From Taudactylus pleione (Eukaryota > Chordata > Amphibia > Anura > Myobatrachidae): DNA of 64,000 nucleotides. The position numbers were made by a program, and so were the translations under genes. Position 1 is the stretch's first letter. Each line of letters begins with the position of its first letter. This document shows positions 44,864 through 57,089 of the stretch, in pieces. The stretch lies in assembly GCA_031769625.1 (NCBI GenBank), contig JAUIMM010000016.1:12559501-12623500 (forward strand), written 5' to 3'. Below the pieces are notes generated by a model. The model was given only the letters and a program-made list of their open reading frames with translations. It was not told the origin of the DNA and made no database searches.

Positions 44864-45286
44864 TTTCCCTACATCATTGTGTGTTACAAGGATACATGCT
44901 GGTGTAAAGCAATGTTCTAAACTTTTCCCCTTAAATAATTTTACATTTGTGATGGTTTCAGTTTTTAAAGGTATGAAATATATTATACCTAATTAAGCAA
45001 GATCTGTGTGTTACCAATCCAAACAGGCATCATCATAGTATTTTAACCACCTTCCAACAACTCAACAACAGGTTACAGTACTATTGCCACTGCTTGCCCC
45101 ATAAAGTACTGTTGCAGTAGTCTTACATTCCCTTACTTAAATAAGTGTAATGTTTACAATGTTTTTGGGTTATGTAATATGCAAAGAACCCATTACCTTT
45201 TCATCAGCCAATAAGAAGGATAAATGTTTTTGACTTTTCTTTAAGTCTGAATTTGTAACATTTAACATTCCTGTTCAAGGTACAAT
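44864..45286. other. Unassigned AT-rich spacer
   Basis: Probably the 3' part of the decayed Harbinger element, but no terminus is visible. Confidence 0.3.
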
Positions 45287-45835
45287 GGCCCTCATTCAGA
45301 GCCGTACGCTCTGAGCAGAGCGCACGCTCTGAATGAGGGCCGGGCTCCATTTTCATGGAGCGTCCTCCTGGACGCTCGTATAGCTGTGAGTCACCACCCA
45401 CAGGCTATACGAGCGTGCATTGTGATGGTCACGATGGTCGAGATCATCGCGACCATCGAATTTGCGAGCCGGAGCCTGCGGTTGAGGTTTTCAACCGCAA
45501 GCTCCGGAGTAATTTTGGCTCTATCAGAGCCAAAATCACTCCCACTGACATCACTAGTGATGTCAGTGGGCCGGCTTCTGACGGGAGGCGTTCCCGTGGG
45601 AACGCCCCCGTCAGGGAGGCACGCCCCCGGCACGCCCACCAAAGGGGGCGTGCTGTCAATCAACATTGACAGCACGCCCCCTTTGATCGGACACAACGAG
45701 CGAAGGACTTTCCTTCGCTCGTCGCGTCTGGCGCATGCGCACGACGGAGCTCCCTCCGTCGTGCGCATGCTCAGTCCATAACATCGACCCACTTGCGAGC
45801 GGACAGCCGCTCGCGAGTGGGTCTGAATCAGGCCC
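45287..45835. mobile_element. Multi-hairpin Harbinger-type MITE, copy 4
   Basis: 549 bp, very close to copy 1 (26,531-27,076) and in the same orientation. Flanking trinucleotides are AAT (45,284-45,286) and AAA (45,836-45,838), an imperfect target duplication. The hairpin at 45,508-45,540 has one mismatch (AGTAATTTT against AAAATCACT), showing what an uncorrected substitution looks like. Open frames on both strands are palindrome artefacts. Confidence 0.85.
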
Positions 45836-45838
45836 AAA

Positions 45839-46732
45839 GTGCGATTTGCATGGTACAACAATGTCAACATTTGCAAAAAAGAAACATTAATTACACCAAT
45901 TGCTTTATGTTATGCTGATAACAAAACATGTATGGCACATAAAATTAACTATAAAAACACATTTTTACTTTTGCCTTTTAGAAGGCTGATTTGGAGGAAG
46001 AAGGGATTGGGTGAGCATAGCCAACTCTGGTACAGAGTTCACATCTGGGTGGTGTTGTACAGTAGCTTGGCTCCCCAAGGAAAATACAATACTATTTAAA
46101 TTTTTTGTGGATTTTTTTGTGATTCATACATCCTATGGAAAGATTAATTTATTCTTATGTTTGAATCATATATGCAATTTATGCTTATATTAACTGTACC
46201 AACACTTGTACAGAGCCTATTAAGTGCAGCATTTACACCAGACAAAGTGTGATTGTGTATCTTTAAATGTGTGTTAATTGGGATAAATTGTGTATTTGTG
46301 TAGCCATTAGTCCTACCTGCCTGTCCTTGAATGCAGCAATTGCTTGGAGAAATTGCAGGTGTGGGTGTCGGTTCTTGTGCTTGAGGACAGGGCTTGGTGC
46401 CATTGGTCGTGAAATGTTAAATACATGCAGTGTGATAATTTCTACATCTGCTTGCACAGGGCTGCTGCTGGAACTGGTGCAGTAGCATGGGTTTAGTCTT
46501 TCTCTGGAGCTGTGTAAAAAAATTCAGTAAGTATTTTTAAGTAAATAATTAGAAGACAACACAGAATCATGCAATTGTTGTGCTTACCAAAAAAAAAAGT
46601 CATACGCAGGTATAAAATTCCACACAGCAAGGAAAAATCTGCAAATTCTTGTTCTTGAAGATAAATTACACTATAGTTAAAAAAACTGTTAGCTGAAGGG
46701 GCGGGATGAGGGACAGGTATGTGTGTGTGTAT

Positions 46733-46734
<2 letters not shown>
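45839..46734. other. Unassigned region, no gene supported
   Basis: The short frames (45,839-46,099, 46,267-46,485 and minus 46,263-46,457) lack domains. The region may belong to the decayed Harbinger element upstream. Confidence 0.3.
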
Positions 46735-46819
<85 letters not shown>

Positions 46820-46820
46820 A
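46735..46820. repeat. TA/TG microsatellite
   Basis: TA runs followed by a TG run. The TG end passes straight into the left arm of the large inverted repeat. Confidence 0.9.
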
Positions 46821-47595
46821 AATAGCAGAACTGATAACAAGCGCTCATAAAGTGCTGGTAAGTGTAATCTTGCAAAACATAAAAAGGACAATAAATATAA
46901 TTATAAATATGAGAACACTATCTTAAACCCTGGGTATTTGTTCAAAAATGCAATACATAGTGCAGACCGTGTAAATGTGTGCAAAATAAAGTGCAATATT
47001 GTAAAATATAAAGATAATTCAATAAATATGTGTATAAAAAAGAATATATATATATATATAAATTGATGCAAAAATTAGGAAGATATATTAAAAATAAGAA
47101 TTTAATTATAACATGGATTAACAGGTAGATCAATATAAACACAACATAAAACATATAAAATACATAGGAATTGTCGCCTGTAGATGTTAAAAGCAGTTGA
47201 CATAAACAGTATATAAAAAATGGAGGGGTGATAAAAGAACGGAGGCTTATCTGTTACTAAATATGGTAAGTTCATGGAAAGTGGAACCAGGAGTCACCAT
47301 GCGTTTCGTCCAATTGGTGGACTTCTTCAAGGGATCCCTTTTTGCATCAATTTATTTATATATATATTCTTTTTTATAAACATATTTATTGAATTATCTT
47401 TATATTTTACAACATTGCACTTTATTTGCACACGTTTACACGGTCTGCACTATGTATTGGATTTTTGCACAAATACCCAGGTTTTAAGATTGTGTTCTCA
47501 TATTTATAATTATATTTATTGTCCTTTTTATGTTTTGTGAGATTGCACTTACCAGCACTTTATGAGCGCTTGTTATCAGTTCTGCTATTTACACA
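46818..47595. repeat. Large inverted repeat (PLE-type fold-back)
   Basis: The left arm (46,818-47,070) and right arm (47,343-47,595) are inverted copies, both including GTAAATAGCAGAACTGATAA and AGCGCTCATAAAGTGCTGGT on opposite strands. The 270-bp centre holds, on the minus strand, a hammerhead-like string TTGAAGAAGTCC...GGACGAAACGC (47,300-47,332), which suggests these are 3' ends of a PLE in inverted arrangement. No coding region remains. Confidence 0.65.
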
Positions 47596-47763
47596 ACTTT
47601 TACCAACAAATCACCATTGTTTTTATATTACTGATAAGCTGACACCCATACCAAAGGGGACTGCTTTGTTTATAAATTATTTATTATATAACCGGGTACC
47701 CTATTATCACGGGAAACTCCAAAAACTGGTAGATAGGGGATCCTACCTATCTTTGGTGCTATA

Positions 47764-47767
47764 ATCT

Positions 47768-47812
<45 letters not shown>

Positions 47813-47815
47813 AGA
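47764..47815. repeat. TA microsatellite
   Basis: A run of TA dinucleotides. The 440 bp that follow to 48,257 hold no recognised gene. Confidence 0.9.
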
Positions 47816-48257
47816 TATATATAGTTATATATATTACATACAGCTATAATCACTGCCCGGTCACTGTGGCTATCAGTGATCAGGCACATGGAGGATGAGG
47901 CAGAGATGCTACAGCTGCTGTCTGCTTCTGGCACAGAATCAGCAGCATAAGCTGAAAGGATGGGGAGGGAGGTCCCAGGGGTAGGCCGTGACAGCTACTA
48001 GGAGTTGCAACTGCTGCTTTCATTAAAGTAATGGCTGCTCTTACTGCCGTGCTGGGAGGTGGTGCCACTGGCTTGACATAGCGCATCAGCCACCATGGAT
48101 TCCATGAGCTGTGGTTGCTGCTTTTATTGGTGCCATGCCGGGAGGGGGTGGTCCCTGATAGTAGAGAAATAATGTAGGCCACTTTCGACCTCAGAGTGGG
48201 GAAGTTCTGGGGTAGGCACTCGAACTGTATCTTGCTCTGATTGATGAAACCCTGGCA

Positions 48258-48500
48258 TCATCTGGTGTTTCCATCAAAATGCTCAGGAGAGGCCAACTGT
48301 AGATGAGATTTTTGCGTTACTGATACTGGAAGATTTGCAGGAGCAGATCCAGAAGAGGTAGGAAGTATATTCACCAAAGTTGACTGAATGGTAAGTAGTT
48401 GACCTAAGAGTTCCTGGAGGTATTGAGCCACCTGGTGTTGTGCTGCCTCCTGATTCTCAATGTGAGAGGCGAGATCTTGCAATGCCCCTGCAGCCTGCAA
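48258..48500 (-). pseudogene. Ty3-like Gag N-terminal fragment
   Basis: Eighty codons with a Gln-rich helical segment (NQEAAQHQVAQYLQELLGQL) and then LQLASPEHFDGNTR, matching the P-E/K-F-D-G motif that opens Gag of many Ty3-type retrotransposons in vertebrates. The remainder of gag and pol is missing to the left. It lies downstream, in the minus sense, of a putative LTR (49,580 leftwards), as expected for the 5' end of such an element. Confidence 0.55.
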
Positions 48501-49580
48501 TCTAATTGGCTTCCGTAGGGACTATACAAACTGTCACAATTGGGCTAGGATGTTTCTCTGCCACAGAGTTGGAAGACATGGATCCAGCTTGAGGAGGGAA
48601 CAGGAGATAAGGGGCCTGGATCAGTGTCTTCCTTATCCACTAGTACTGGATGTTGGTGAGGCCTGACCAAAGGTGCAGAGTCTAACTTACTGGGAGATGT
48701 TCACCAGTGACCCCTCCAAGCGAGATTTGGGCTTAAGCTGCACCCAGTAGGCAGGTCATGGCCCTGTGGTCAGGTATCTGGCACAAGTGGGAACAAATGA
48801 AAGAACACTATCATAGGGAAACATAGGAGATAAATATTGGAGGCTTTGACTAAAGTGATGTATAGAATACACACTAAATAGTTTTCAGACACAGAGCTGG
48901 CACTGGCAGATGGTGTAATGAGATGGTACTTAAATATGCCCAATGTGGCTTCAGACGCACAACTGGCTCAGGAGATTGGTAGCACAAGATAGTTCTTGAT
49001 GAATGTACTAAGTACACACGCTGTGGCTTTAGACACAGCATTGTCACAGAAGAATGGTATCACGAGATGGTGCTTGATGAATGTACTAAATACACACACT
49101 GTGGCTTTAGACGCAGAGTGAGTATAGGAGATGACTCTGAATAGATTGTACTCAGAAGACATTCTGAATACACACACCGTGGAACAAACTAGGAATACGT
49201 CACTAGAGAGAACCTGGAATGCTGCAACAGCAAGCTTACACTGTAAGTAACAACGTTGTACAGGCTACTTCCTGTTGTCCAGAGCCTGGTTATATACCCT
49301 AAGGTAGCATTACATTGGAGGACACTGTCAGCAGACTGTCAGCAGACACAATGCTACCATTGGGTAAAGGGTTAGTCAGGTGAAAACAGACTGTCATGGC
49401 TGTGTCCATGACGGTAACCACAGAAACCACATCATGGAGCGAGCACATGGACGCCCTAGCAGACCCCAGGAATAATCCTCAGCGCATCACTCACTGCACA
49501 CCTGGCGCCTGACTGCTCTAGAGATCAGGGGAAGCTGGCGCAGAGGTGAGTATTGGCTGATCCTACGCCACAACCTGACA
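48501..49580 (-). mobile_element. Probable 5' LTR and leader of a Ty3-like element
   Basis: Read on the minus strand the block starts TGTCAGGTTGTGGCGTAGG at 49,580. A TATATAA box lies near 49,295. Short direct repeats with GTGTGTGTATTCAGAATG or GTGTATTTAGTACATTCATC occur in series around 48,960-49,170. The LTR end and primer-binding site are not identified with certainty, so the limits are provisional. Confidence 0.45.
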
Positions 49581-49946
49581 CATAGTAAAATACCTTTGTA
49601 TGATTAAAGTAATCATGTGATCCAATACGATTTGATCCTAACTTTGATGTATTCATTTGATGGCACTGCAGTACACTCGGATTGAATTGAGAAATACATA
49701 AAAACCCAGGTAAGTGTAGTTTTATTTTTTGTTTTGTTACACTTTTCACCGCAATTGCAATTATATATGTGTCATGCTTAAGGTCCCAAAATTGTACCGA
49801 AACATCTACCTCCTGTACCTTAAAACACAAATGGTGGAATGTAATTAAATGTAATTAAATAAAATTGGAGTTGCTGTTTCAAATCTAAATTTATAGATTT
49901 GTTATATTTTATCATTTATATTAGTCTTCTGTTATTTGGAAACACT

Positions 49947-50542
49947 GGGCCTAATTCAGACCCGGTCGCTATGAGCAAACGCTCGCACTATGCATATGCA
50001 AATTTGTCACAGTGATGCCATGGGAAGCGAACGCTCGCCACGGCATAAGCACACCCACCATGTCTTAGCGAGCGGCCACTTTGTCTGAGCGTATGCCCAA
50101 TCGCACAAGCAGAGCCGCCCACCAGCAACATGTGTATTAAAACATTGGTACATCGAGCACCATCAGATGCTAATGCAGTGCTTGCGGTTCCTTTACCCTA
50201 CCACAAGCATTGCGAGTAAATCAGTGTAAAAAAAAGGCAAGTGAAGTGTACTATGACGCTGCCTGTTAATTATGCACGCCTCAAAAACGGCATTAGAGCA
50301 CTCTGGCACACCTGCGTTCACAAATCCAACCCACTGTTTTTACTGTACTGCAATGTCACCACCCACAAAACGGCCTCTCCTGTCACTCACTCTGCTGGGC
50401 TGGCTGTGCTGGGCGAGTGAGCGGTCAATGAATGCATTGTGTAGTTTGCGCACGCGCACTGCGATGCATATGCATGTGCAGATTAGCAAACATCAGTAAT
50501 AGCGAACGCATTCCAGATACTGTCCGGGTCTGAATCAGGCCC
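49947..50542. mobile_element. Harbinger-type MITE (family 2), TSD ACT
   Basis: 596 bp with ends GGGCCTAATTCAGACCCGGT and, read backwards, GGGCCTGATTCAGACCCGGA. ACT is duplicated (49,944-49,946 and 50,543-50,545). The interior matches 25,656-26,161 over most of its length (for instance GTATTAAAACATTGGTACAT). No transposase. Confidence 0.85.
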
Positions 50543-50946
50543 ACTGTTTGTTGCTTTTTCTGTTATTGCAAAAAGTAGCATTGTCTATCTTTAAATCGCT
50601 AATCCAGTAGCAGATTTACATTTTCTTCTATTATGAATGGGGAGGTATTGATGGAAATTATTAAATATTCTGCATCATATGTAGGCACTGTATAATAAAC
50701 GATATTATATAATATAAAAAATTAAATATTAATCTATTTCTCATATGGTTTTGGACTTCCAATCTTTCCTTATTACTATATTAGTGCTAAAGTGGCAATT
50801 GTACGTTATGTGCCATAAACTATGCATACATGATAGTGGTTGAACAGTCATAAACATATGATGCTGGTTATCAAACATTGATTAGCAATTTAAATGAATA
50901 TTTAAACACACAAAAGGACTGAACACTAATATCGAGTACACATTAT
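50543..50946. other. Unassigned AT-rich spacer before the retrovirus
   Basis: No gene or repeat boundary seen. Confidence 0.35.
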
Positions 50947-51758
50947 TGTTGAAGCCGGATAATTGGTGTACGCCACAAACACGTAGTCGCACAACGCCAA
51001 CTAGCGGCTTTTCTCAATTCCCCAATACTTACACACTGCACACTTACATAAAAGATTCCCTAGTATTAAAGTGTAATATTCAAGGTTTATTCAGTAATAT
51101 TAATGTTGTGAAATAAAGGTTATTTTATATGTAAGGTTTAGTACATGGTAAGCAGACCGTGTTTGGTGTTGTACTGATCCACTGTGTCTCCACAGATTTC
51201 CGGTATCATCGGTGAGAAGATCGCAACATGTGTCTGCAAGTTATGGAACTTAGAGAGTTAGGGATTGAAATGTTTCCTGTAATGCAGTCAGTCTAATTTA
51301 TTATGCAGGGGGAAAAAGGACACAAAGGGCTGTTGGAGGCTGGTTTGTGTCCATTCGAATTGACCTATGAACTATCCTGTAACAGAAGACCCATGAAGAA
51401 GAACCAAAGGAATCATGCCAAACTGTTCTATTGTATTGCCTATCTCTGCTAGAGTACATATGTATGCTCTCTGAAATGGGAACCCAGGATGCTTGCTTTG
51501 CTGTTGACGGAGGTTTTTATTTTGATGCCGGGATCAGGGTCCAGAAGCCTGCGTGTATATAACAACTGTACCTTGGGTCTGTATGATTTATTTGCACTAA
51601 TTGTATTTAGATCACAGCATGTAACCATCTGTTTTTATATTGACTAATAACTTTTTGTGCTTTGGAACCACACTCAAAGTCTGAAAGCATTTATTTCTTG
51701 TGCGACTCATTACGCTAAATAGCTACAATTTAAGAAGGTATAGGTAGGTAGGAATCCA
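50947..51758 (+). repeat. ERV 5' LTR (812 bp, internal deletion)
   Basis: Starts TGTTGAAGCCGGATAATTGG and ends GGTAGGAATCCA. It lacks about 260 bp near its start that the 3' LTR (61,509-62,584) and the inverted LTR (58,189-59,266) both have. A TATATAA box lies at 51,556-51,562. An AATAAA occurs near 51,115. Confidence 0.85.
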
Positions 51759-51762
51759 TAGT

Positions 51763-51780
51763 TGGGGGCTCGCAGTGTGA
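51763..51780 (+). promoter_or_regulatory. Candidate primer-binding site
   Basis: TGGGGGCTCGCAGTGTGA lies four bases after the LTR. The first ten bases match a proline-tRNA-type primer site; the last eight do not, so the primer identity is uncertain. The same site recurs after the 3' LTR at 62,589. Confidence 0.6.
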
Positions 51781-52666
51781 ATCACGCTACCGGTCACTTG
51801 GTAACACTCGGTAGTGATCTCTCAGCGAAAGGGTAGAGGCGCCATAGCAGGAGAACGAATTGTGCCTTCGAAAATCTGCTACCACTTTGCTGCTGAGAGT
51901 CCGCTACACGTTATTGTGGCTTAAGGAGCACTGATTAAAAATCCAGGAACAAGGAAGGAAAAAGTTTGTTTTCCTTCATTGATAGATTTTTATGTTTAAT
52001 AGGGGAAGTCGCACAATAGCATAAGGGTAATAATATGTTTTGTGTAGTAGTCGCATTATTGTGTATGCGACTAGTCGCACAATAGCGTATACATATTTTC
52101 TGTATTGCTGCCACGTGTTTTAAACAAAACAAAGCCATTGAGAATGCACGGTGATATTGATAGATAGCATTGTTGTAAATACCTTGATCAGTGTTGCCAT
52201 AGTCTGGGAAAACGTGTATTTTTCTGTACAGGAAAAGGGTGTGTAACAGTGAATATTTGTTGGTAGGAGTAACATGTTTCCTAGTTAAGGGTATCGTATG
52301 ACCCTTAAGTGCTAGGCGCCTGATGTCGGCCTAGTGGCATGGTAGTAGATACCGCAGTCTATACACATAAGCAGGTGTAGTTGTTGTCTTGTTGTAGTTT
52401 TGGCTCTCAGTGTGATTACAGTATTCACCCGTTTAGGGTTATTTGAGCATTGTAATTGAACCGCACAGTTTTTGCTAATTTGTGATTGTGAACTGAGTAG
52501 AGGGTGGATGAAATCACTGAAAAGGGTAGGTGTTATTGGAATACCTACATGCTAGCAGTTGAAAGGTAGTCAAAAAGGGATTAGGTACGTGGAAGCAGCC
52601 TGGTTATTCTTCCATAGGTTTGTGGGTGCATCCTGTTAATATCGTCCACACGTAAGTGAAAGTATC
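51781..52666 (+). promoter_or_regulatory. ERV leader with candidate splice donor
   Basis: About 890 bp of noncoding leader. The first 280 bp recur after the 3' LTR. CGTAAGTG at 52,651-52,658 is a good splice donor just before gag and could have served the env message. Packaging structures are expected here but cannot be defined by eye. Confidence 0.5.
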
Positions 52667-54584
52667 TTGACTGTCTTTCACCAGTTTAAACCTCTATTGA
52701 AAAGTTTAGGGTTCTCCCAGAAGGGGGTCAAGCAAACGGTAGAGATGTTAGATGATGTGCTGCTGTTGGAAGCGCTGCTTGGGTCGGCACGCCATATTAT
52801 GCATACTAAGTACGGTGCTTATGCAATTAGGTACTGTGATGTATGGTTTAAAATGATGATGAAGAGTGTTAGACCATTTCCCAGAATTGGAAGCTTTGAT
52901 AAGGAGGTATTGATCAATGTCCGAGATAGCATCTGTATGGTGCGCTCTCAAATGAAAAAGGTAAAATATAACGAGTGTTTAAGATTATGGCAGCGTGAGG
53001 GGGATGCGTGGCTTAAAGGCGTGCAAGCAATGCAAACTAGCATTGTGAGCACGTTACAAGAGAGTGAACACGCAGTTCTAAACTGCGGTGCTTGCTCGCT
53101 GCGAGATAGCATGTACATGCAGTAAGGTAGCGTTGCGGAAGGTATTGCCAGTGGTTCACGCGCACCACCGCTGCCCTATGAAGATGGGGGTGGAGGTACA
53201 GTTGTTGAAAAACCCATAAAAATGTAATAAGTAACTTGTACCCTCTCTTGAGTAATCACAAAGAAAATGTTCATGATGCGGATGATAAACCTATTGTTAT
53301 GTCTGCCATTTCCCATGCTGTACACATGTTAGATGCTCCATCACCACAAGCACAAGTGGTGGCCCCATCTTCATCAGTGATAGTACAGGAAGTGTTAACA
53401 TCACCCGTAGAGGAAATTGTTAACTCAATACGTAGCAGTAATAGACTAAATCCCCAGCCAGGTAACAAGGTTAAAAGTAGCAGTGCGGCCGGTCTGCATC
53501 CTATCCGGACAATAACTGTTCCGAATGGGAATGCAGATGCAAACGGTGCATCCCACAATGAGGTAGCAATGCATTGTCCTTGGACAAGAGCTGAGATAAA
53601 TTCCATAATGAATGATTTCCCCGATCCTAAAAAGGAATTAGCCAAATGTCAAAGATTTTGAAAAATTTGGGTAGTGCTCACGAACCAACCAATAAAGATA
53701 GGCGAGTAGTGTTAAGGGCTTGTCTTCCACACAATACCGACATGATAAAGTTTATCACGGATTGCGCATTGGATGGAGATGTTCCCTTAACAGATGAGAG
53801 TACCAAGGTAACATTACCCGCATAATAACTTAATTGGGTGTATATTTTCCAGTAGTAGTTAACTGGAGCAAAATTTTCACCATAAAACAAAAAGAGAGTG
53901 AATCTGCAGAAGATTATTGTAACTGAGCTCTGCAGGCTATCACCCAGTACACTGGGATAGAGGATATTAAAGATAGCACTCATCACTGTACTTATGGATG
54001 GTCTAAAAGAGAACCTAAAGACCCGAGTTCAGACCTCACTACCTGGCTGGAGAGGAGTTACTGTAGACACGCTCATAGAATCCTCTATTGAACATGATAA
54101 AAACATCCTCAAAAAGAGAGAGACCCAGAGCGAGAAGCTAATGGCTGTTAGTATTCAAGCTCTCGAAGGAATGACTGTAACATCACAGCCACCAGACACA
54201 CCTGCACCTGCACTGCTACACGTCCTCACCAATCCTGCACCACCGCAAACACAACCCTACCCCACTTATCACACACAGCCTCAAAACTCATACTATCCAC
54301 AACCACCATATTACCCTCAACATCCTTATCCACACCCACCATCTTTCCCATCCCCTCAACCCACACAGCAACCCTTTCACCCACCCCACTCACGAAGGTG
54401 CTTTAACTGCAACCAAGTGGGACATGTAAGTAGGAACTGTAAGGTGAAGAAGGTAGAACCCCCTAACCAGGGAGTACCTGGATATCCCCATAAGGGATAT
54501 ACACAGAGTACAAGAAATCCACAACAGTCACCAGCTCCAATTGTGGCCTTAAATGCTGTATTGGAGAGTGAGAGTCAATGCTAG
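52667..54584 (+). pseudogene. gag: ERV gag, fragmented
   Basis: Three frames: 52,667-53,125 (matrix-like, no in-frame ATG at its start; the first ATG is near 52,747), 53,236-53,661 (linker and capsid start) and 53,994-54,584 (capsid end and nucleocapsid). Gag builds the virion core. The nucleocapsid holds one CCHC zinc knuckle, CFNCNQVGHVSRNC, after a Pro/Tyr/His-rich stretch. Capsid sequence between 53,661 and 53,994 is readable only with stops and a frameshift. The final codon is an amber TAG at 54,582-54,584, with pro continuing in the same frame. Confidence 0.8.
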
Positions 54585-55079
54585 GGGTCAGGTCATACCT
54601 GTAGTCTACAGATAGTCAGGTTAACAGGAAGTACTAGAGAAGAACCGGTAATGATGGTTGATGTATCTGGTATTAAATATCCTTTTCTTGTAGACACAGG
54701 GGCAACCAGATCTGTGATAAAATCTCTCAATAACATACAGGTGACCAGTGAGACAGTACCAGCAATGGGTGTAACCGGTAAAGTGCAACATTATCCTTCA
54801 ACCAAATCCACAGAGGTCACTATCGGGCCTTTGCATAACAGGCATTCTTTCCTCCTGGCAGCAGCAGCTCCTACTAACCTACTGGGAAGGGATTTGTTAT
54901 GTAAGATGGGATGTGTCATATATTGTACCCCTGATGGTATATTTCTAGATATCCCAGAGAGAGTTGCATACGAGGTGAGGGACATATTGGACACTCCCCA
55001 AAGGATAATGTATCACTCTACAGGAGCAGGTAAAAATCCTTCTCAGGTAGATCAAATGTTATCCCAAATTCCAGATTAA
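54585..55079 (+). pseudogene. pro: ERV protease domain
   Basis: In frame with gag past the TAG. The active-site motif is FLVDTGATRSV (Asp of the DTG triad), with NLLGRDLL downstream as the second conserved block. The frame is open from the TAG to TAA at 55,077-55,079. A second in-frame TAG at 55,098-55,100 then precedes RT. The domain is of normal length, about 140 codons from its own ATG, and would process Gag-Pol. Confidence 0.8.
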
Positions 55080-55100
55080 CTTTGGACCAAAGATGTATAG

Positions 55101-57010
55101 GACACTGGATTAATGGCAAATGTAGCTCCCATAATGGTAAACCTAAAAAGCGGTAGGCAAGCTCCAAAAATTCCCCAGTACCCATTAAAACAGGAGGTAG
55201 AGCTAGGGGTTTATCCCATAATTGAGCGATTATTTCAGCAGGGAATTTTAGTCCATACAGCAAGTATAGCCAACAGTCCCATCTTTCCTGTGAAGAAGAG
55301 TGGTGGGAGGGGTTATAGGCTGGTGCAAGACCTTAGCGGTGTTAATAAGGTAGTAGAGAGCCAATTTCCTTTAGATCCAAATCCAGCTGTCATCCTCATG
55401 CAGATCCCACCAAATGCAACCCATTCCACTGTCATTGACCTCTGTTCTGCTTTCTTCTCTGTACCTCTTCAACCTGACTGTCAGTATCTATTCACTTTTA
55501 CATACAGGGGTGTACAATACACATGGATACGATTACCCCAGGGTTTCATAGACAGCCCCAGTATCTTCTCCAAGGCCTTACACGACTGTTTACAATCTTT
55601 TCAACCTGCCAATGGATTTGTTTTTATACAATATGTGGATGATTTATTGTTATGTTCTGATTCATTTATGTCATGTTTAATTGATACAAAACTTTTATTG
55701 CTTCATCTCTCACAAACAGGACACAAGGTTGCTAAGGACAAACTACAGCCATGCCACTCCAGGGTTAAATACTTGGGACATTGCCTAACCCAGGGGTTAC
55801 GACATCTGACAAATAACAGAATCCAAGCCATACAAAACATGACACTACCGCAGAATCAACAGCAAATTCGTACCTTCTTGGGAATGTGTGGATACTGCAG
55901 AATGTGGATCCCAGGTTTTTCTATTTTGGTCTTGCCATTACAGGACTTAGTCTCTTCCTCAAAGCCCGATCATGTCATACACACAGAGGAATCAGAGCAG
56001 GCTTTTCATAATCTTAAGGATAGTCTGACAAGAGCACCTGCATTGGGAATACCTGATCATGAGAAACCTTTTGATTTGTATGGAAGCTAATGCTTGTGCA
56101 GCAGGTGTCCTCACACAAAAACATGGTGATGCCAGTAGGCCCATAGCATACTACAGTGCACAATTGGACACTGTGGCAAGATCACTCCAAATGTGTTTAA
56201 GAAGAGTAGCAGCAACTGCTCTATTGGTCAGTAAGAGTGAGGATGTGGTACTAGGCCATGATTTGATTGTCTATACTCCCCATGCTGTATCTGCTTTGCT
56301 AAACTCTGCCCAAACCAGACATGTCTCCTCAGCTAGATTCACAAAATGGGAACTAGCCTTAATAGCACCTGCAAACATCACCATCAAAAGGTGCAGTACG
56401 TTAAACCCAGCTACGTATTTACCATATGTGCAACATGATGCACAAAGTGTGGAGAGAGGTGAGTCACTTGCAAAAGGTGAGTTCTGCAGGTATATTGTTG
56501 CACATGATTGTATGGAATATCTGAATCAAACCTTTACTGCAAGACCTGACATACGGGATACACCTTTAGAAAATGCAGATGTGACTTTTACATGAATGGG
56601 AGTTGTCATAGACAAACTGACACTGGAGAGTTATGTACAGGTTATGCTGTGGTAAATGATGTGGTCGTTATAGTGGCCGAACCTTTAGGCCCACCACACT
56701 CGGCCCAAGTGCCGGAACTGGTGGCATTAAAGAGGGCATGTGAATTAGCAGAAGGTAAATCTGCTAATATCTACACTGACTCTAGGTACGCCTTCGGGAT
56801 AGTATGCGATTTCGGCGCTCTATGGAGTCTGAGAAAATTTATGACAGCAGCAGGCACACCAATTGCACATTCCAGACATATAAAATGACTACTGACAGCA
56901 ATCCAATTGCCTAAGGCAGTGGTGGTAATTAAGTGTAAAGCCCATACATGTGAGGATGATCACTTGGCAACAACAGGGCAGAGGAAGCTGCATAATGGGC
57001 AGCAGGGTTA
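55101..57010 (+). pseudogene. pol: ERV reverse transcriptase and RNase H
   Basis: RT frame 55,113-56,090 carries YRLVQDLSGVNKV, LPQGFIDSPSIFSKAL and the catalytic FIQYVDDLLLCS, all gamma/epsilon-like. After a frameshift near 56,080 the connection and RNase H start follow (56,059-56,595, ANACAAGVLTQ and RPIAYYSAQLD). A further shift near 56,590 leads to NGSCHRQTDTGELCTGYAVV and NIYTDSRYAFG (RNase H acidic residues). A TGA at 56,886 interrupts, with similarity continuing as IKCKAHT to about 57,010. At least three breaks inactivate it. Confidence 0.85.
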
Positions 57011-57089
57011 AAAATGAATGTACCAACTGAACAAATGATGACTTTTCAAATGATTGACATGCTGAAATTAATTGAGATGCAAAATTTTT

